DNA of 64,000 nt from Opitutaceae bacterium. Its GTDB lineage: Bacteria; Verrucomicrobiota; Verrucomicrobiia; Opitutales; Opitutaceae. This document shows positions 17,766-26,661 of this stretch, piece by piece; the first letter of the stretch is position 1, and each line of letters opens with the position of its first letter. A program made the position numbers and the translations under genes. The notes beneath the pieces were generated by a model. That model did no database searches. It was not told the DNA's origin and saw only the letters and a list, made by a program, of their open reading frames with translations. The DNA lies in NCBI GenBank assembly GCA_016794625.1, contig JAEUGY010000068.1, positions 26,556-90,555 of the forward strand. Reading direction: 5' to 3'.

Positions 17766-18415
17766 GGGTGGCGGAGCCGCCATTGACGCCATTTGCGCCG
17801 CAGGCGCACCCAGGGGTGGAGTGGGCGGGCCGGCGCGATGGACGGGCAGCGGTCGGCGGCCAGCAGCAGCGGGTAGACGAGGTCTTCGTGCCGGGTGCAG
17901 ACAAAGCAGCTCGTGATTCCCGTGACGACCTCCGCCACGAGCCCGCCGAAATCGTCCCGTCCGAGCAGACAGTGGTGACGCTCGGCCTCGTTGCCGCCCC
18001 ACGCTCCCTGCGGGAACTCGCGATTCGGGGTCGTGGCCAGCAGGACTCGCCCGCGTTGCTGCAGCGAAAGGACCAGCGCCCGCGCTTCCGCGCGGGGGAA
18101 GTGCTCGAGCACATCGTTGCAGAGAATCAGGTCGTAGGAGCCAAGTCCGGGCAGCAGGTCACGGATGTCACCGGACAAGACCCGGTTGTAGGCGAAGTCC
18201 CAGACCGGATTGCGATAGGGTTCGAAAAGTTCCACACCCTCAATCGTCACCTCCCACGTGCTTTTCTGGATACGACCATACCCGATATCCAGACTCTGCC
18301 GCAGCAGAAGCCCGTAGCTGCCCGTGCCGATGCCGACATCGAGGATCGACCGCGGACGGCAGGCCTGGACGAAGTGCAGGACCGCGGGGACGTGTTCGGG
18401 GTTGCTCAGGGGCAT
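17762..18415 (-). CDS. Class I SAM-dependent methyltransferase
   Basis: A 217-residue protein with the ATG at 18415, 22 bases after the Wzt stop. SILDVGIGTGSYGLLLRQSL is motif I, SYDLILCNDVLEHFP is motif IV and RVLLATTPNREFPQGAWGG follows as the post-motif strand. FVCTRHEDLVYPLLLAADRC and a basic C-terminus (RLRRKWRQWRLRHP) end the protein. Sitting directly behind Wzt, it is a good candidate for modifying the glycan end that the Wzt C-terminal domain reads, but this is inference. Confidence 0.82.
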   Translation of the reverse strand: MPLSNPEHVPAVLHFVQACRPRSILDVGIGTGSYGLLLRQSLDIGYGRIQKSTWEVTIEGVELFEPYRNPVWDFAYNRVLSGDIRDLLPGLGSYDLILCNDVLEHFPRAEARALVLSLQQRGRVLLATTPNREFPQGAWGGNEAERHHCLLGRDDFGGLVAEVVTGITSCFVCTRHEDLVYPLLLAADRCPSIAPARPLHPWVRLRRKWRQWRLRHP

Positions 18416-18437
18416 GGTAAAAGGCGGCGGAGCGTCG

Positions 18438-19700
18438 TCACTCCACGCGGAAATCGGCTTCCGGCACATAGAAGGCGCGGTAGGCCTCGGCATGCCGGGT
18501 GATGGACTCGGCGGTCGGAAGCACATCGATGCGCACGACCGTTTCGATGAAATCCTCCATGCGCCCGCCGGCCCGGACGCCCACATTGAGCGTGTAGGCG
18601 CCGGGCGTGAGCCGGATGTTTTGCAGGTGACTGCGGACACGTACTCCCGCCCGTCCGGAGGCGAAGGAGAAGGCCGGTGACTGCACTGCGGCCACCTCCA
18701 GCCCCGCCGGCGAAAACCAGGCGTGAAAGACTTCGCAGGGCGTTTCAGGATTCGTCCCGGCGAGTTCGCAGACAAAGTCGAGCGAGCCGCCGAACGGAAC
18801 CGACCACGCGGGCGACGCCGTGTCGAGGTGCTCCAGGCTGCGGATCGTGACGCGTCCTCCCGCCCAGGCGGGCCGCTCGAGGGTCCGACAGTCGACCGCG
18901 CGCGGCGACCGACCGCCCACCTGTGTGTAACGGGCGACCGCCTCCATGGGGGAACCGGCGAATTCCACCCGGCCGCCGGAAAGCAGAAGAGCGGAGTCGC
19001 ACAGCCGCAGGATGGACTCCATCTGGTGACTGACGATGAGCACGGTGCGACCCTGGTTGAGCGTCGCCTCGCGCATTTTGCCGAGGCACTTTTGCTGAAA
19101 CTGCAGATCACCCACGGCGAGCACTTCGTCGACGATCAGGATGTTGGGCTCCAGATGCGCCGCGACCGAGAAGGCGAGCCGTACGTACATGCCGCTCGAA
19201 TACCGCTTCACCGGGGTGTCGAGGAAGCGCTCGACCTCGGAGAAGGCGACGATCTCGTCGAATTTGCGGCGGATCTCCGCGCGCGGCATGCCGAGGACCG
19301 CGCCATTCAGATAGATGTTCTCGCGACCGGTCAGTTCGGGATGAAACCCGGTGCCCACCTCGAGTAGGGAAGCCACCCGACCGCGGATGGAGACCGAACC
19401 CCGCGTGGGTTCGGTGATGCGCGCCAGCACCTTCAACAGCGTGCTTTTGCCCGCACCGTTGCGACCCACGATGCCCACCACCTCCCCGCGACGGATGCTG
19501 AAGGAAACGTCCTGCAGGGCCCAGAAGTCCTCGCTCCCCGACGAAGCGTCGGAGCCGCGGGCCGGTGTCAGGCTCCGCCACAGCCGGCGGGCCCGGTCGG
19601 CGACCGCGTCTCGCAGCGTGTCATGGCGCGGCGCCCGGCCAATCCGGTAGTGCTTGGCGAGCCCGCGGGCCTGGATGACGATGTCGGCGTCGGAGTCCAC
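18438..19700 (-). CDS. wzt: Polysaccharide ABC transporter ATP-binding protein with substrate-binding C-domain
   Basis: A 420-residue ATPase. The GTG at 19700 is preferred because it lies 2 bases after the permease stop; an ATG at 19748 would overlap the permease by 46 bases. It has Walker A VGRNGAGKST (about 79-87), signature YSSGMYVRLAFSVAAHLEP (about 167-185) and Walker B ILIVDEVLAVGD (about 187-198). After about residue 285 comes a beta-rich domain (SLDFVCELAG, TPGAYTLNVGVRAGG), the position of the Wzt_C domain that recognises the capped non-reducing end of O-antigen. It pairs with the permease at 19703-20530 to move glycan to the periplasm. Confidence 0.92.
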   Translation of the reverse strand: MDSDADIVIQARGLAKHYRIGRAPRHDTLRDAVADRARRLWRSLTPARGSDASSGSEDFWALQDVSFSIRRGEVVGIVGRNGAGKSTLLKVLARITEPTRGSVSIRGRVASLLEVGTGFHPELTGRENIYLNGAVLGMPRAEIRRKFDEIVAFSEVERFLDTPVKRYSSGMYVRLAFSVAAHLEPNILIVDEVLAVGDLQFQQKCLGKMREATLNQGRTVLIVSHQMESILRLCDSALLLSGGRVEFAGSPMEAVARYTQVGGRSPRAVDCRTLERPAWAGGRVTIRSLEHLDTASPAWSVPFGGSLDFVCELAGTNPETPCEVFHAWFSPAGLEVAAVQSPAFSFASGRAGVRVRSHLQNIRLTPGAYTLNVGVRAGGRMEDFIETVVRIDVLPTAESITRHAEAYRAFYVPEADFRVE

Positions 19701-19702
19701 GG

Positions 19703-20530
19703 CTAGAGGATGTCGGCAAACTGACGCTCGGTCCGGCGGAAGTACCACAGACCGGAAACGATCAGGATGGCGCTGATCACGCCGGAGGAAACAAGACTGG
19801 GAAGAAAGAGTTCCTGTTGTTCACCCAGCAGGCACCACCGAAATCCCTCGACCACCCCGGTGAGCGGATTGAGGGCGAGCAGCTCGCGCCAGCTCGGGAG
19901 GAACTGGGTGCTGAATCCCACCGGGGTCACAAACATGCCGATCTGGAGCAGGAACGGCGTGATGAAACGAAAATCCCGATACTTGACGGTGAGGGCACCG
20001 ATCCAGAGGCCCGCCCCGATGGCCGGGGCGAGGGCGGCCGCCATGAACAGGGGCAGAAACGCCCAGCGCCAGGTGGGCCCGATGCCGGCCAGGGGGGCGA
20101 AGGGCAGTGTGAGGGCCAGCAGCACCAGGCAGTCGACCAGGGCGACGCCGAGCGCCGAGAGCGGGAGGATTAACCGGGGAAAATAGACCTTGCCGACCAG
20201 GTGGGTGTTTGACGTCAGACTGTTTCCGGCGCCGATGAAGGCGGAGGAAAAGAGCATCCAGGCAATCTGCCCGGCCAGCACCACCGCCACGTAAGGCAGC
20301 GAACCCGAGGGCATGCGTGCGAGTTTGCTGAAGACAAACGTGAGCAGGATCGTCTGGACCGTGGGCTGGATGATCACCCAGAGCACGCCCATGGCGGTCT
20401 GTTTGTAGCGCACCTTGATGTCGCGCCAGGCGAGGAACCCCAGCAACTCCCGATAACGCCAGAGATCCCGCACATAGTGCCGGTCGGCGCGTCCGGCCTC
20501 GATCAGCAGGTCTTCCACCGGTGCAGCCAT
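19703..20530 (-). CDS. wzm: Polysaccharide ABC transporter permease
   Basis: A 275-residue ABC-2-type permease with six hydrophobic segments. The conserved amphipathic entry FLAWRDIKVRYKQTAMGVLW precedes the first segment, and GKVYFPRLILPLSALG is the family cytoplasmic-loop motif. KYRDFRFITPFLLQIGMFVTP and ALNPLTGVVEGFRWCLLG follow. It forms the channel with the ATPase encoded immediately downstream. Spacing to the upstream GT4 stop is 3 bases. Confidence 0.93.
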   Translation of the reverse strand: MAAPVEDLLIEAGRADRHYVRDLWRYRELLGFLAWRDIKVRYKQTAMGVLWVIIQPTVQTILLTFVFSKLARMPSGSLPYVAVVLAGQIAWMLFSSAFIGAGNSLTSNTHLVGKVYFPRLILPLSALGVALVDCLVLLALTLPFAPLAGIGPTWRWAFLPLFMAAALAPAIGAGLWIGALTVKYRDFRFITPFLLQIGMFVTPVGFSTQFLPSWRELLALNPLTGVVEGFRWCLLGEQQELFLPSLVSSGVISAILIVSGLWYFRRTERQFADIL

Positions 20531-20533
20531 GGT

Positions 20534-21610
20534 TCAGTAGGCCTGCGCCAGACGCTGGCGGAAGGCGGAAAAGGAAAAGTGCCCGGCGCGCGCGCGGATC
20601 CGCGCGGCGTCCCACGGGCGTCGCAGGGCGGTGAGCAGGGCGGTGGCCAGCGCGGGAGCGTCGTCCGGGGGCGCCAGTAGTCCGGAGTCGGAATCCACCA
20701 ACTCGGGCACCGCGCCGGCGCGGACTCCCACACAGGGTTTGCCATGCGCCATGGCTTCGAGAAAGACCAGGCCGAAACCTTCGCGGGTGCTGGGCAGGGC
20801 AAAAATCCGGCAGCGCTCGTATTCCGACCGGAGCGCCTTGTCATCGAGTGAGCCGGTGAAGTCCACCGCGTCGTCCAGTCCGAGGGTTTGCGCTACGCCG
20901 CGCAACCGATCCCGATCCGCGCCCTCTCCCACGATGCGCAGGCGGAGGGCGGGTTCGTCCGTGCGAGCCAGGGCGACGGCGTGGAGCAGGAGTTCGATTC
21001 CCTTGTAGGGCTCCCGTGGATCCAGCCGCGAAACGGAAAGAATGACAGGGTCCGCCACCGGCGTGCGCTTCGGCGCCGGGGCGCCGGGGTCGGGGAAAAC
21101 CGCCGGGTCGAGCGCATTGGGCAGCACCCGGATCCGTGACGCCCTCAGCCCGGGAAGGCGGGCGAGGAGGCGGGCGCGCGTGTCCTCGCTGACACACCAG
21201 ATGCCGGTCGTGCCGTTCAGCGCCCAGCGCACCAGCGGCCGCGTTGGACCATCGACTTCGATGCCATGAGCCACGAGGTAGACGGCCAGGTGCGGATTGA
21301 ACCCGCGCGCGATGCGGGCCACGGGAAGCAGGTGCACATGACCGCAAATCAGGCGACGGGCCCCACGCGACGCCCGCAGCGTGTGAAGCAAAAACCGCAG
21401 ACGACTGCGCCCGGCCGCGAGCCAGTTGACCGGTGCGCGGCCGGTCCCGCCGGGCTCGTGGCGGGAGGAGTCCTGAGGGTCGTTGAGCGTACAGACTTCG
21501 AGTGCGGTGGTACCGGCATCCTCAGCCAGGGCTCGAAGGTAGAGCTGCAACATGCGTGCGATGCCGCCACGACTGGCGTACAGTTCGGGGCACAGGAGCA
21601 CCACCTTCAT
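20534..21610 (-). CDS. Glycosyltransferase family 4
   Basis: A 358-residue GT-B enzyme starting MKVVLLCPELYASRGGIARM at 21610 (ATGA overlap with asnB). SVSRLDPREPYKGIELLLHA opens the donor domain and EGFGLVFLEAMAHGKPCVGV gives the EX7E motif near residue 280. HGIEVDGPTRPLVRWAL and CVSEDTRARLLARL occupy the inter-domain region. Being the second gene of the operon it may act early in assembly, though order in the operon is weak evidence. Confidence 0.88.
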   Translation of the reverse strand: MKVVLLCPELYASRGGIARMLQLYLRALAEDAGTTALEVCTLNDPQDSSRHEPGGTGRAPVNWLAAGRSRLRFLLHTLRASRGARRLICGHVHLLPVARIARGFNPHLAVYLVAHGIEVDGPTRPLVRWALNGTTGIWCVSEDTRARLLARLPGLRASRIRVLPNALDPAVFPDPGAPAPKRTPVADPVILSVSRLDPREPYKGIELLLHAVALARTDEPALRLRIVGEGADRDRLRGVAQTLGLDDAVDFTGSLDDKALRSEYERCRIFALPSTREGFGLVFLEAMAHGKPCVGVRAGAVPELVDSDSGLLAPPDDAPALATALLTALRRPWDAARIRARAGHFSFSAFRQRLAQAY

Positions 21611-23481
21611 CGCGAGCCCTCCCGGTTGAGAAAGGTGAGCAGCACGGCCAGACTCCAGAGTCGTGACCAGCCGCGGCTGTCCCGGCTGCGACGGAAGCGC
21701 GTCCATGCGGTCTGGACGGCGGCGACTTCGAAGAAACCGCTCTTGCGGACGCTCTCCGCGCTGAACGTGTCCTCGAGGAACGGAAGCAGATCTCGGCGCA
21801 TCCACGTGTCCATCGGCACGGTGAAGCCCCACTTGGGCCGTCCGGCCACGCCCGGGGGCAGCAGATCGGCGACCGCCTTGGCCAAGGCGGATTTCGGTTG
21901 TGCGGGGGTGTTGCGCCAGGCACTCGGCTGGCACCAGAGCCACTCGATCAAGGGACGGTCGACGAAGGGCACCCGCAGTTCGAGGGAGTGATGCATCGAC
22001 ATGACATCGCCGTCGCGCAAGAGCACGTCCGACATGTAGGTCTGCAACTCCCATGCGGAGAGTCTCTCGAAGGAATCCGCGTCCGACAAGGCCGAGCGCA
22101 ACGCGGCGTGAGCGGGGTGCAGGGTGGAGCCGCCCGGCCGGCCCGTCAGGAGCCGCACCGCTTGGCGCGACCAGACGCGACGCGAGGTGGCGGCGAGGTC
22201 GTTGGGGTCGCGGGTGGCGGCAAAACAGTCCCACAGCTTTTGGCTGCGCATCGATCCTCGGCCCATCACCCGGGCCATCGCGCGACGAATGGGAGCGGGA
22301 ATCCACCGCCACCACGCCTGCCACGTCGCCAGCTGCGGCAGTTCGCGAAAGGATCCGTAACCGCCGAAGAGTTCGTCCGCTCCCAGTCCGGAGAGCACGA
22401 CCCGGACGCCTCCGGCCCGGGCGGCTTCGCTGGCGTAAAACGTATTGATGGCATCTCCCGTGGGTTGATCCATCGCGGCGAGGATGCGCTCAAGATCGCG
22501 GGCCAGTCGCGCACCACTGACGACCAGCGTCTGGTGGTCGCAGCCCAGGTGCCGGGCAGCCGCGGCGGCGGGCTCACTCTCCGAGTATCCGGGCTCGTCG
22601 AAACCAACCGAGAAACTCCGGACGGGCGCGGTGGCGGCCTGGGTGGCCAGGGCGACGAGGGAGGTGGAGTCGAGACCCCCGGAGAGAAAAAAGCCGACGG
22701 GCACATCCGCAATCAGGTGAGCGCGGACAGAGTCGGCCAGCCGCTGGCGGAGTTGGCCGGTGAACTCCTCTCCGTCGGTGCAGGCGGAGTGACTCCGGTC
22801 GCGTCGCGAAAAATCCCAGAAACGCACCCGTTCGAGCCGACCGCCCTTCCAGCGGGCGCATTCCCCGGGGAGCAGGCTGGTCACTCCCCGGTAAACGGTG
22901 CGAGGGGCCGGGACCGCCAGAAACGCCAGCGCGTCTTCCACGGCCTGAGGATCGATCTCGAGATCGTTGCAGCCCTGCCGCAAGGCCCGGATTTCGGAGG
23001 CAAACTCCAAGTCATGGCCGGGGGAGGACGTGCGAACGTAAAGGGGTTTGATGCCGAACGGGTCCCGGACCAGGACCAGCGTCTGGGCGAAATCGTCCCA
23101 CACGGCAAAGGCGAACATGCCGCGAAAGCGAGCGTAGCACGCTTCGCCCCAATGCAGAAAGGACGCCAGCACGACCTCCGTATCACACTCGGTCCGGAAG
23201 GCGCGTCCGTGGGATTCGAGTTCCGTGCGCAGTTCGCGGAAATTGAGCAGAGCTCCATTGAACACCAGGGTGTATCGAGCGTCATCGCTTTGCCACGGTT
23301 GATGCCCTTCCTGCGGGTCAATGATCGCCAGCCGGCGGACCCCCAACGTCATCGGTCCACGCGTGATCTGGCCCCCCTCATCCGGTCCCCGATGAACCAA
23401 GGCGGCACACATCCGTTCGACTCTCGCGACGCGGTCGGCGGGAGAAACACGGGTGCTGAAGATTCCGGCGATTCCACACAT
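21607..23481 (-). CDS. asnB: Asparagine synthase (glutamine-hydrolysing)-type amidotransferase
   Basis: A 624-residue protein of normal AsnB length. MCGIAGIFSTRVSP places the Cys2 nucleophile after Met removal, LVHRGPDEGGQI and LVFNGALLNFRELRTEL are glutaminase motifs, and PVGFFLSGGLDSTSLVALA carries the PP-loop SGGLDS of the synthetase domain. HHSLELRVPFVDRPLIEWLW is the usual C-terminal motif. It is the first gene of the polysaccharide operon, so besides asparagine it could amidate a uronic acid of the glycan, as related enzymes in O-antigen loci do. The substrate is not visible in the sequence. Confidence 0.9.
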   Translation of the reverse strand: MCGIAGIFSTRVSPADRVARVERMCAALVHRGPDEGGQITRGPMTLGVRRLAIIDPQEGHQPWQSDDARYTLVFNGALLNFRELRTELESHGRAFRTECDTEVVLASFLHWGEACYARFRGMFAFAVWDDFAQTLVLVRDPFGIKPLYVRTSSPGHDLEFASEIRALRQGCNDLEIDPQAVEDALAFLAVPAPRTVYRGVTSLLPGECARWKGGRLERVRFWDFSRRDRSHSACTDGEEFTGQLRQRLADSVRAHLIADVPVGFFLSGGLDSTSLVALATQAATAPVRSFSVGFDEPGYSESEPAAAAARHLGCDHQTLVVSGARLARDLERILAAMDQPTGDAINTFYASEAARAGGVRVVLSGLGADELFGGYGSFRELPQLATWQAWWRWIPAPIRRAMARVMGRGSMRSQKLWDCFAATRDPNDLAATSRRVWSRQAVRLLTGRPGGSTLHPAHAALRSALSDADSFERLSAWELQTYMSDVLLRDGDVMSMHHSLELRVPFVDRPLIEWLWCQPSAWRNTPAQPKSALAKAVADLLPPGVAGRPKWGFTVPMDTWMRRDLLPFLEDTFSAESVRKSGFFEVAAVQTAWTRFRRSRDSRGWSRLWSLAVLLTFLNREGSR

Positions 23482-23752
23482 GGCGAGACGTCGGGACTAC
23501 GAGGCGCCAACGCTCGAAGCGCAAGGAAAGGGGGGAATCATGGCCGGAGGTACCTGGGCCGGCGGTGGTGCCGATGTGGCTGATCCGAATCCAGCCCGGA
23601 GGATCAGGCAACCCTTTGCTTCCGATGCAGTAAAAGTACGCCCCCGGGGAAAAGCAGATCCGGAAGCGGCTGGCAGGGAACCGGACTTGCCCAGCGCCGA
23701 CCTGGGCGCTGATCACCCACCCGCGCAGGGAGAAAGGATCGGGAGTCGGCCC

Positions 23753-24295
23753 TCAGGCGCAGATGGCGCGAGCCACCTCGTCGCGTTGCGCCGGGGAAAC
23801 GAGCAGACCCGCCAGCACGAGCCCAAAGTCAATCGCCGTGCCGGCGCCGCGGGAGGTGATGATCGAGCCGTCCACCATCACCCGCTCATCCGCCAGACGA
23901 TCGGGCAACTCCGCGGCTACCGACGGATGGCACGTGTAGCGTCGGCCAGCGAGCAGCCCGGCGTCGCCGAGGACCGTTGGAGCAGCACAAATCGCTGCCA
24001 GCCAACGACCCGCTGTGTATTGAGCCACGACCCGGGCTTTGACCCGGGCATCTGCACGGAGCAATTTGACGCCGGGGCCACCGGGCAGGAGCAACAAATC
24101 GAAGATCCGCACGGCGGGAACCCCGTCGAGCGGGGTGTCGACCCGCAGCGTCATGCCGCAGCGACCGGTGACGAGGGGATTGGCGGTGAGGCCGGCCACA
24201 ACCACATCGACCCCGGCGCGACGCAGCACATCAATGGGCGCGACCGCCTCCAGTTCTTCAAATCCTTCCGGCAGGAGGACGAGGGCCGAAGTCAT
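23753..24295 (-). CDS. DJ-1/PfpI family protein
   Basis: A 180-residue protein of the class I glutamine-amidotransferase-like superfamily. VLLPEGFEELEAVAPIDVLR holds the conserved Glu, and WLAAICAAPTVLGDAGLLAG is the nucleophile elbow with the reactive Cys; ITSRGAGTAIDFGLVLAGLL closes the domain. Relatives include YajL/DJ-1 proteins that protect against carbonyl and oxidative damage. The start at 24295 overlaps the protease stop (ATGA). The 271-base gap to asnB has a 7-bp hairpin (23692-23711) and no gene. Confidence 0.87.
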   Translation of the reverse strand: MTSALVLLPEGFEELEAVAPIDVLRRAGVDVVVAGLTANPLVTGRCGMTLRVDTPLDGVPAVRIFDLLLLPGGPGVKLLRADARVKARVVAQYTAGRWLAAICAAPTVLGDAGLLAGRRYTCHPSVAAELPDRLADERVMVDGSIITSRGAGTAIDFGLVLAGLLVSPAQRDEVARAICA

Positions 24296-26556
24296 CGAAC
24301 AAGAGGACTTCCGCCCTTCTTGCTGATGTGAGCGGTGAGCGGAGCGGTGTCGCCGGTCCAGAGTTCCCGCTGTTTTCCGAGCGCGAGAGCGTCGGCCAGC
24401 ACACGCAGACTCTCGCGCAGATGCACATCCATCTTCCCATAACGCGCGTTGTCGTCGTCCGTGCTCAACTCCGTCGGGTCGTCCACATCGTCCGGGGACG
24501 GGGCCGCCTTGATCCGGGGAGGAGGCGGGGGAGCGAGCAGGAACTCGCGGAACTTGAAGTCGTTCTGGGCCAGACGGGCCTTTTCCGCATCCATCTCCTT
24601 CTTGAAGGCATCGTCGACTTCCTTTTGACGACGACGCTCCTCGAGATTGAGAGAAACCTGCTTCTGTTCCTGCTTGGATTTGAAGAAGTCGATCGACTTC
24701 CGCAGGTAGGAAAATTCCTCCAACTGCTGCTGGCGCGCCACGCTTGAATCACGCAGCGGGGATAGCACCGAGGGGGCCAGGGGTTTGCCGTCGAAAAAGC
24801 TCGAAGGAATCTCGTCCCAGACCAACGCGTGCGGCAGGTCTTTCTCTCCGATCGGCAGGTAGTCGTCGATCGAGGGGAGGGTGATGTCGGGGATGACACC
24901 CTTCAGCTGCGTGGACGATCCGCTCGGCAGGTAGAATTTCTGCACCGTGAATTTCGCCGCGCCGGTCTTGACCGGGGCGCGAGCGAGCGAAGGGATGACA
25001 TTGCGCATCTCCACGACGGTCTGGACGGTGCCCTTGCCGTGGGTGGAGCTGTCTCCGACTACGACGGCGCGACCATAGTTCTGCAGCGCGCCAGCCACGA
25101 TTTCGGAGGCGGAGGCACTGAAGCGCGAAACCAGCACGGCCAGCGGACCACTGTAGGCGATCCGAGGATCCTCGTCCTCATCGACCTTGATTTCGCGGTA
25201 GTAGGATTGCACCTGCACCACCGGTCCACGCTGGATGAAGAGTCCCGTCAGATCGATTGCCTCGGAGAGCAGACCCCCGCCGTTGCGACGCAAGTCGAGA
25301 ACGAGCCCCTTGATTCCGGCGGCCTGCATTTGCGCGATCAGTTTGGCGACGTCGCCGGTGGCGGACGTTTGCTCCGAGTCCGGGCCGCCGGCCGAGCCGT
25401 CCGGACCGTAAAAGGTGGGCAAGGTGATGACGCCGATGGGGGCGAGATTGCCCTCTGCGTCGGGCACCTCGAAGATGGCGCCGAAGGCTCGGGCCGAGTC
25501 GAGTTTCACCACGTCGCGGGTGAGCACCACTTCGCGCCGGACCGAGGAGTCGGTGGCATCGGCGGGCTGGATGGAGAGATGGACTTTGGTGCCCTTGCCG
25601 CCGCGGATGAGATCGACGATCTTGCGCAGCTTCATCCCGATGATTTCGACCGGCTCAGCGCCCACCTGACCGACCGAAATGATCTTGTCGTTCGGTTTGA
25701 TCAGCTTGCTGATGTCCGCAGGGCCGCCAGGGACGATCTCCTTGACCACGCAGACGTCGTCCTCGAGCGAAAGCATCGCTCCGATGCCCACCAGCTGCAG
25801 GCGCATCTGGATATTGAAGTCCTCGTAGGTATCCGAGGAGAAATACGTCGAATGCGGATCGTAGAGACGGGCGAGGGTGCTGAGAAACATCTCGGCAAGA
25901 TCCAGCGACTCGATTTCGGCAACATTCTTCAGCATGCGTTCGTAGCGCTTGCGCACCTTCGTTTTGGCCGCATCGAGCGCGGCCGGATCTTCGGCGGCCT
26001 TTTTGCCAAGAAGTTCGCTGACGAGTTCAAACTTCAGGCGACGGCGCCAGAGTTCATCGGCCGCCTCGGGGGTGGCCGGCCACTCGGCCTTGGACCGGTC
26101 GTAGGCATAGGTCTCGGTGGTCGATAGGTCGAACGGCTTCTGCAGCTCGTCGAAAATCCAGGTGATGCGGCTCCGCGTACGCTCCTCGTAGCGCGTGAAG
26201 ATCTCGTAGGCGTAGTCGATCTTTCCGAGCGTCGTGATGTTCCAGTAAAGCCGATCCGAAGGATTGGCTCCGAGGAACGCTTCCTTGTCACTGGCGAGGA
26301 AGAACAGCCGCTGGCCATCCAGCTCGCCCATGAAATCAGGAATGACGCTCGCGTAATCGCGCGGCTTGACGGAGTCCCGATTGTAATGGACCTCCTCGAG
26401 CAGACGGACGAAGTGCTTCACCTCATTGGTCAGCGTCGCCGGCGTGGAGAAACCCCGGTCTCGCTGGGCCTCGGCGGACGACGGGACCCAAAGGGTGAGC
26501 AGACCGAGGAAGACGACAGCGGGGGCGAAGTGGCGCGTGGGGAGCGGGAATTTCAT
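24292..26556 (-). CDS. prc: Carboxy-terminal processing (tail-specific) protease
   Basis: A 754-residue periplasmic protease of peptidase family S41. A signal peptide ends near AEAQRDRG (about residue 31). The PDZ domain spans about 247-335 (LVGIGAMLSLEDDVCVV), and the S41 core has VLDLRRNGGGLLSEAIDL at 420-437. The catalytic dyad is Ser482 in RFSASASEIVAG and Lys508 in THGKGTVQ. A long charged C-terminal domain (about 590-754) matches the DUF3340 part of E. coli Prc. It degrades proteins with nonpolar C-termini and helps control cell-wall hydrolases in known bacteria. The DJ-1 gene follows by ATGA overlap. Confidence 0.95.
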   Translation of the reverse strand: MKFPLPTRHFAPAVVFLGLLTLWVPSSAEAQRDRGFSTPATLTNEVKHFVRLLEEVHYNRDSVKPRDYASVIPDFMGELDGQRLFFLASDKEAFLGANPSDRLYWNITTLGKIDYAYEIFTRYEERTRSRITWIFDELQKPFDLSTTETYAYDRSKAEWPATPEAADELWRRRLKFELVSELLGKKAAEDPAALDAAKTKVRKRYERMLKNVAEIESLDLAEMFLSTLARLYDPHSTYFSSDTYEDFNIQMRLQLVGIGAMLSLEDDVCVVKEIVPGGPADISKLIKPNDKIISVGQVGAEPVEIIGMKLRKIVDLIRGGKGTKVHLSIQPADATDSSVRREVVLTRDVVKLDSARAFGAIFEVPDAEGNLAPIGVITLPTFYGPDGSAGGPDSEQTSATGDVAKLIAQMQAAGIKGLVLDLRRNGGGLLSEAIDLTGLFIQRGPVVQVQSYYREIKVDEDEDPRIAYSGPLAVLVSRFSASASEIVAGALQNYGRAVVVGDSSTHGKGTVQTVVEMRNVIPSLARAPVKTGAAKFTVQKFYLPSGSSTQLKGVIPDITLPSIDDYLPIGEKDLPHALVWDEIPSSFFDGKPLAPSVLSPLRDSSVARQQQLEEFSYLRKSIDFFKSKQEQKQVSLNLEERRRQKEVDDAFKKEMDAEKARLAQNDFKFREFLLAPPPPPRIKAAPSPDDVDDPTELSTDDDNARYGKMDVHLRESLRVLADALALGKQRELWTGDTAPLTAHISKKGGSPLVR

Positions 26557-26661
26557 CTCGGAGGTGGGAAACGAGCGAGCTGGAAAAGTTTCAAGGCAGG
26601 CCTTCGATTTGCAGTTCCTGCCCGAAGCGCGGGCATGGGCGCAGATCGTCGGCCGAAAAAT

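Noticed and set aside
24829..26127. Long plus-strand open frame opposite prc
   Set aside because: The minus strand encodes a complete tail-specific protease with its catalytic dyad; the plus frame reads as antisense shadow.
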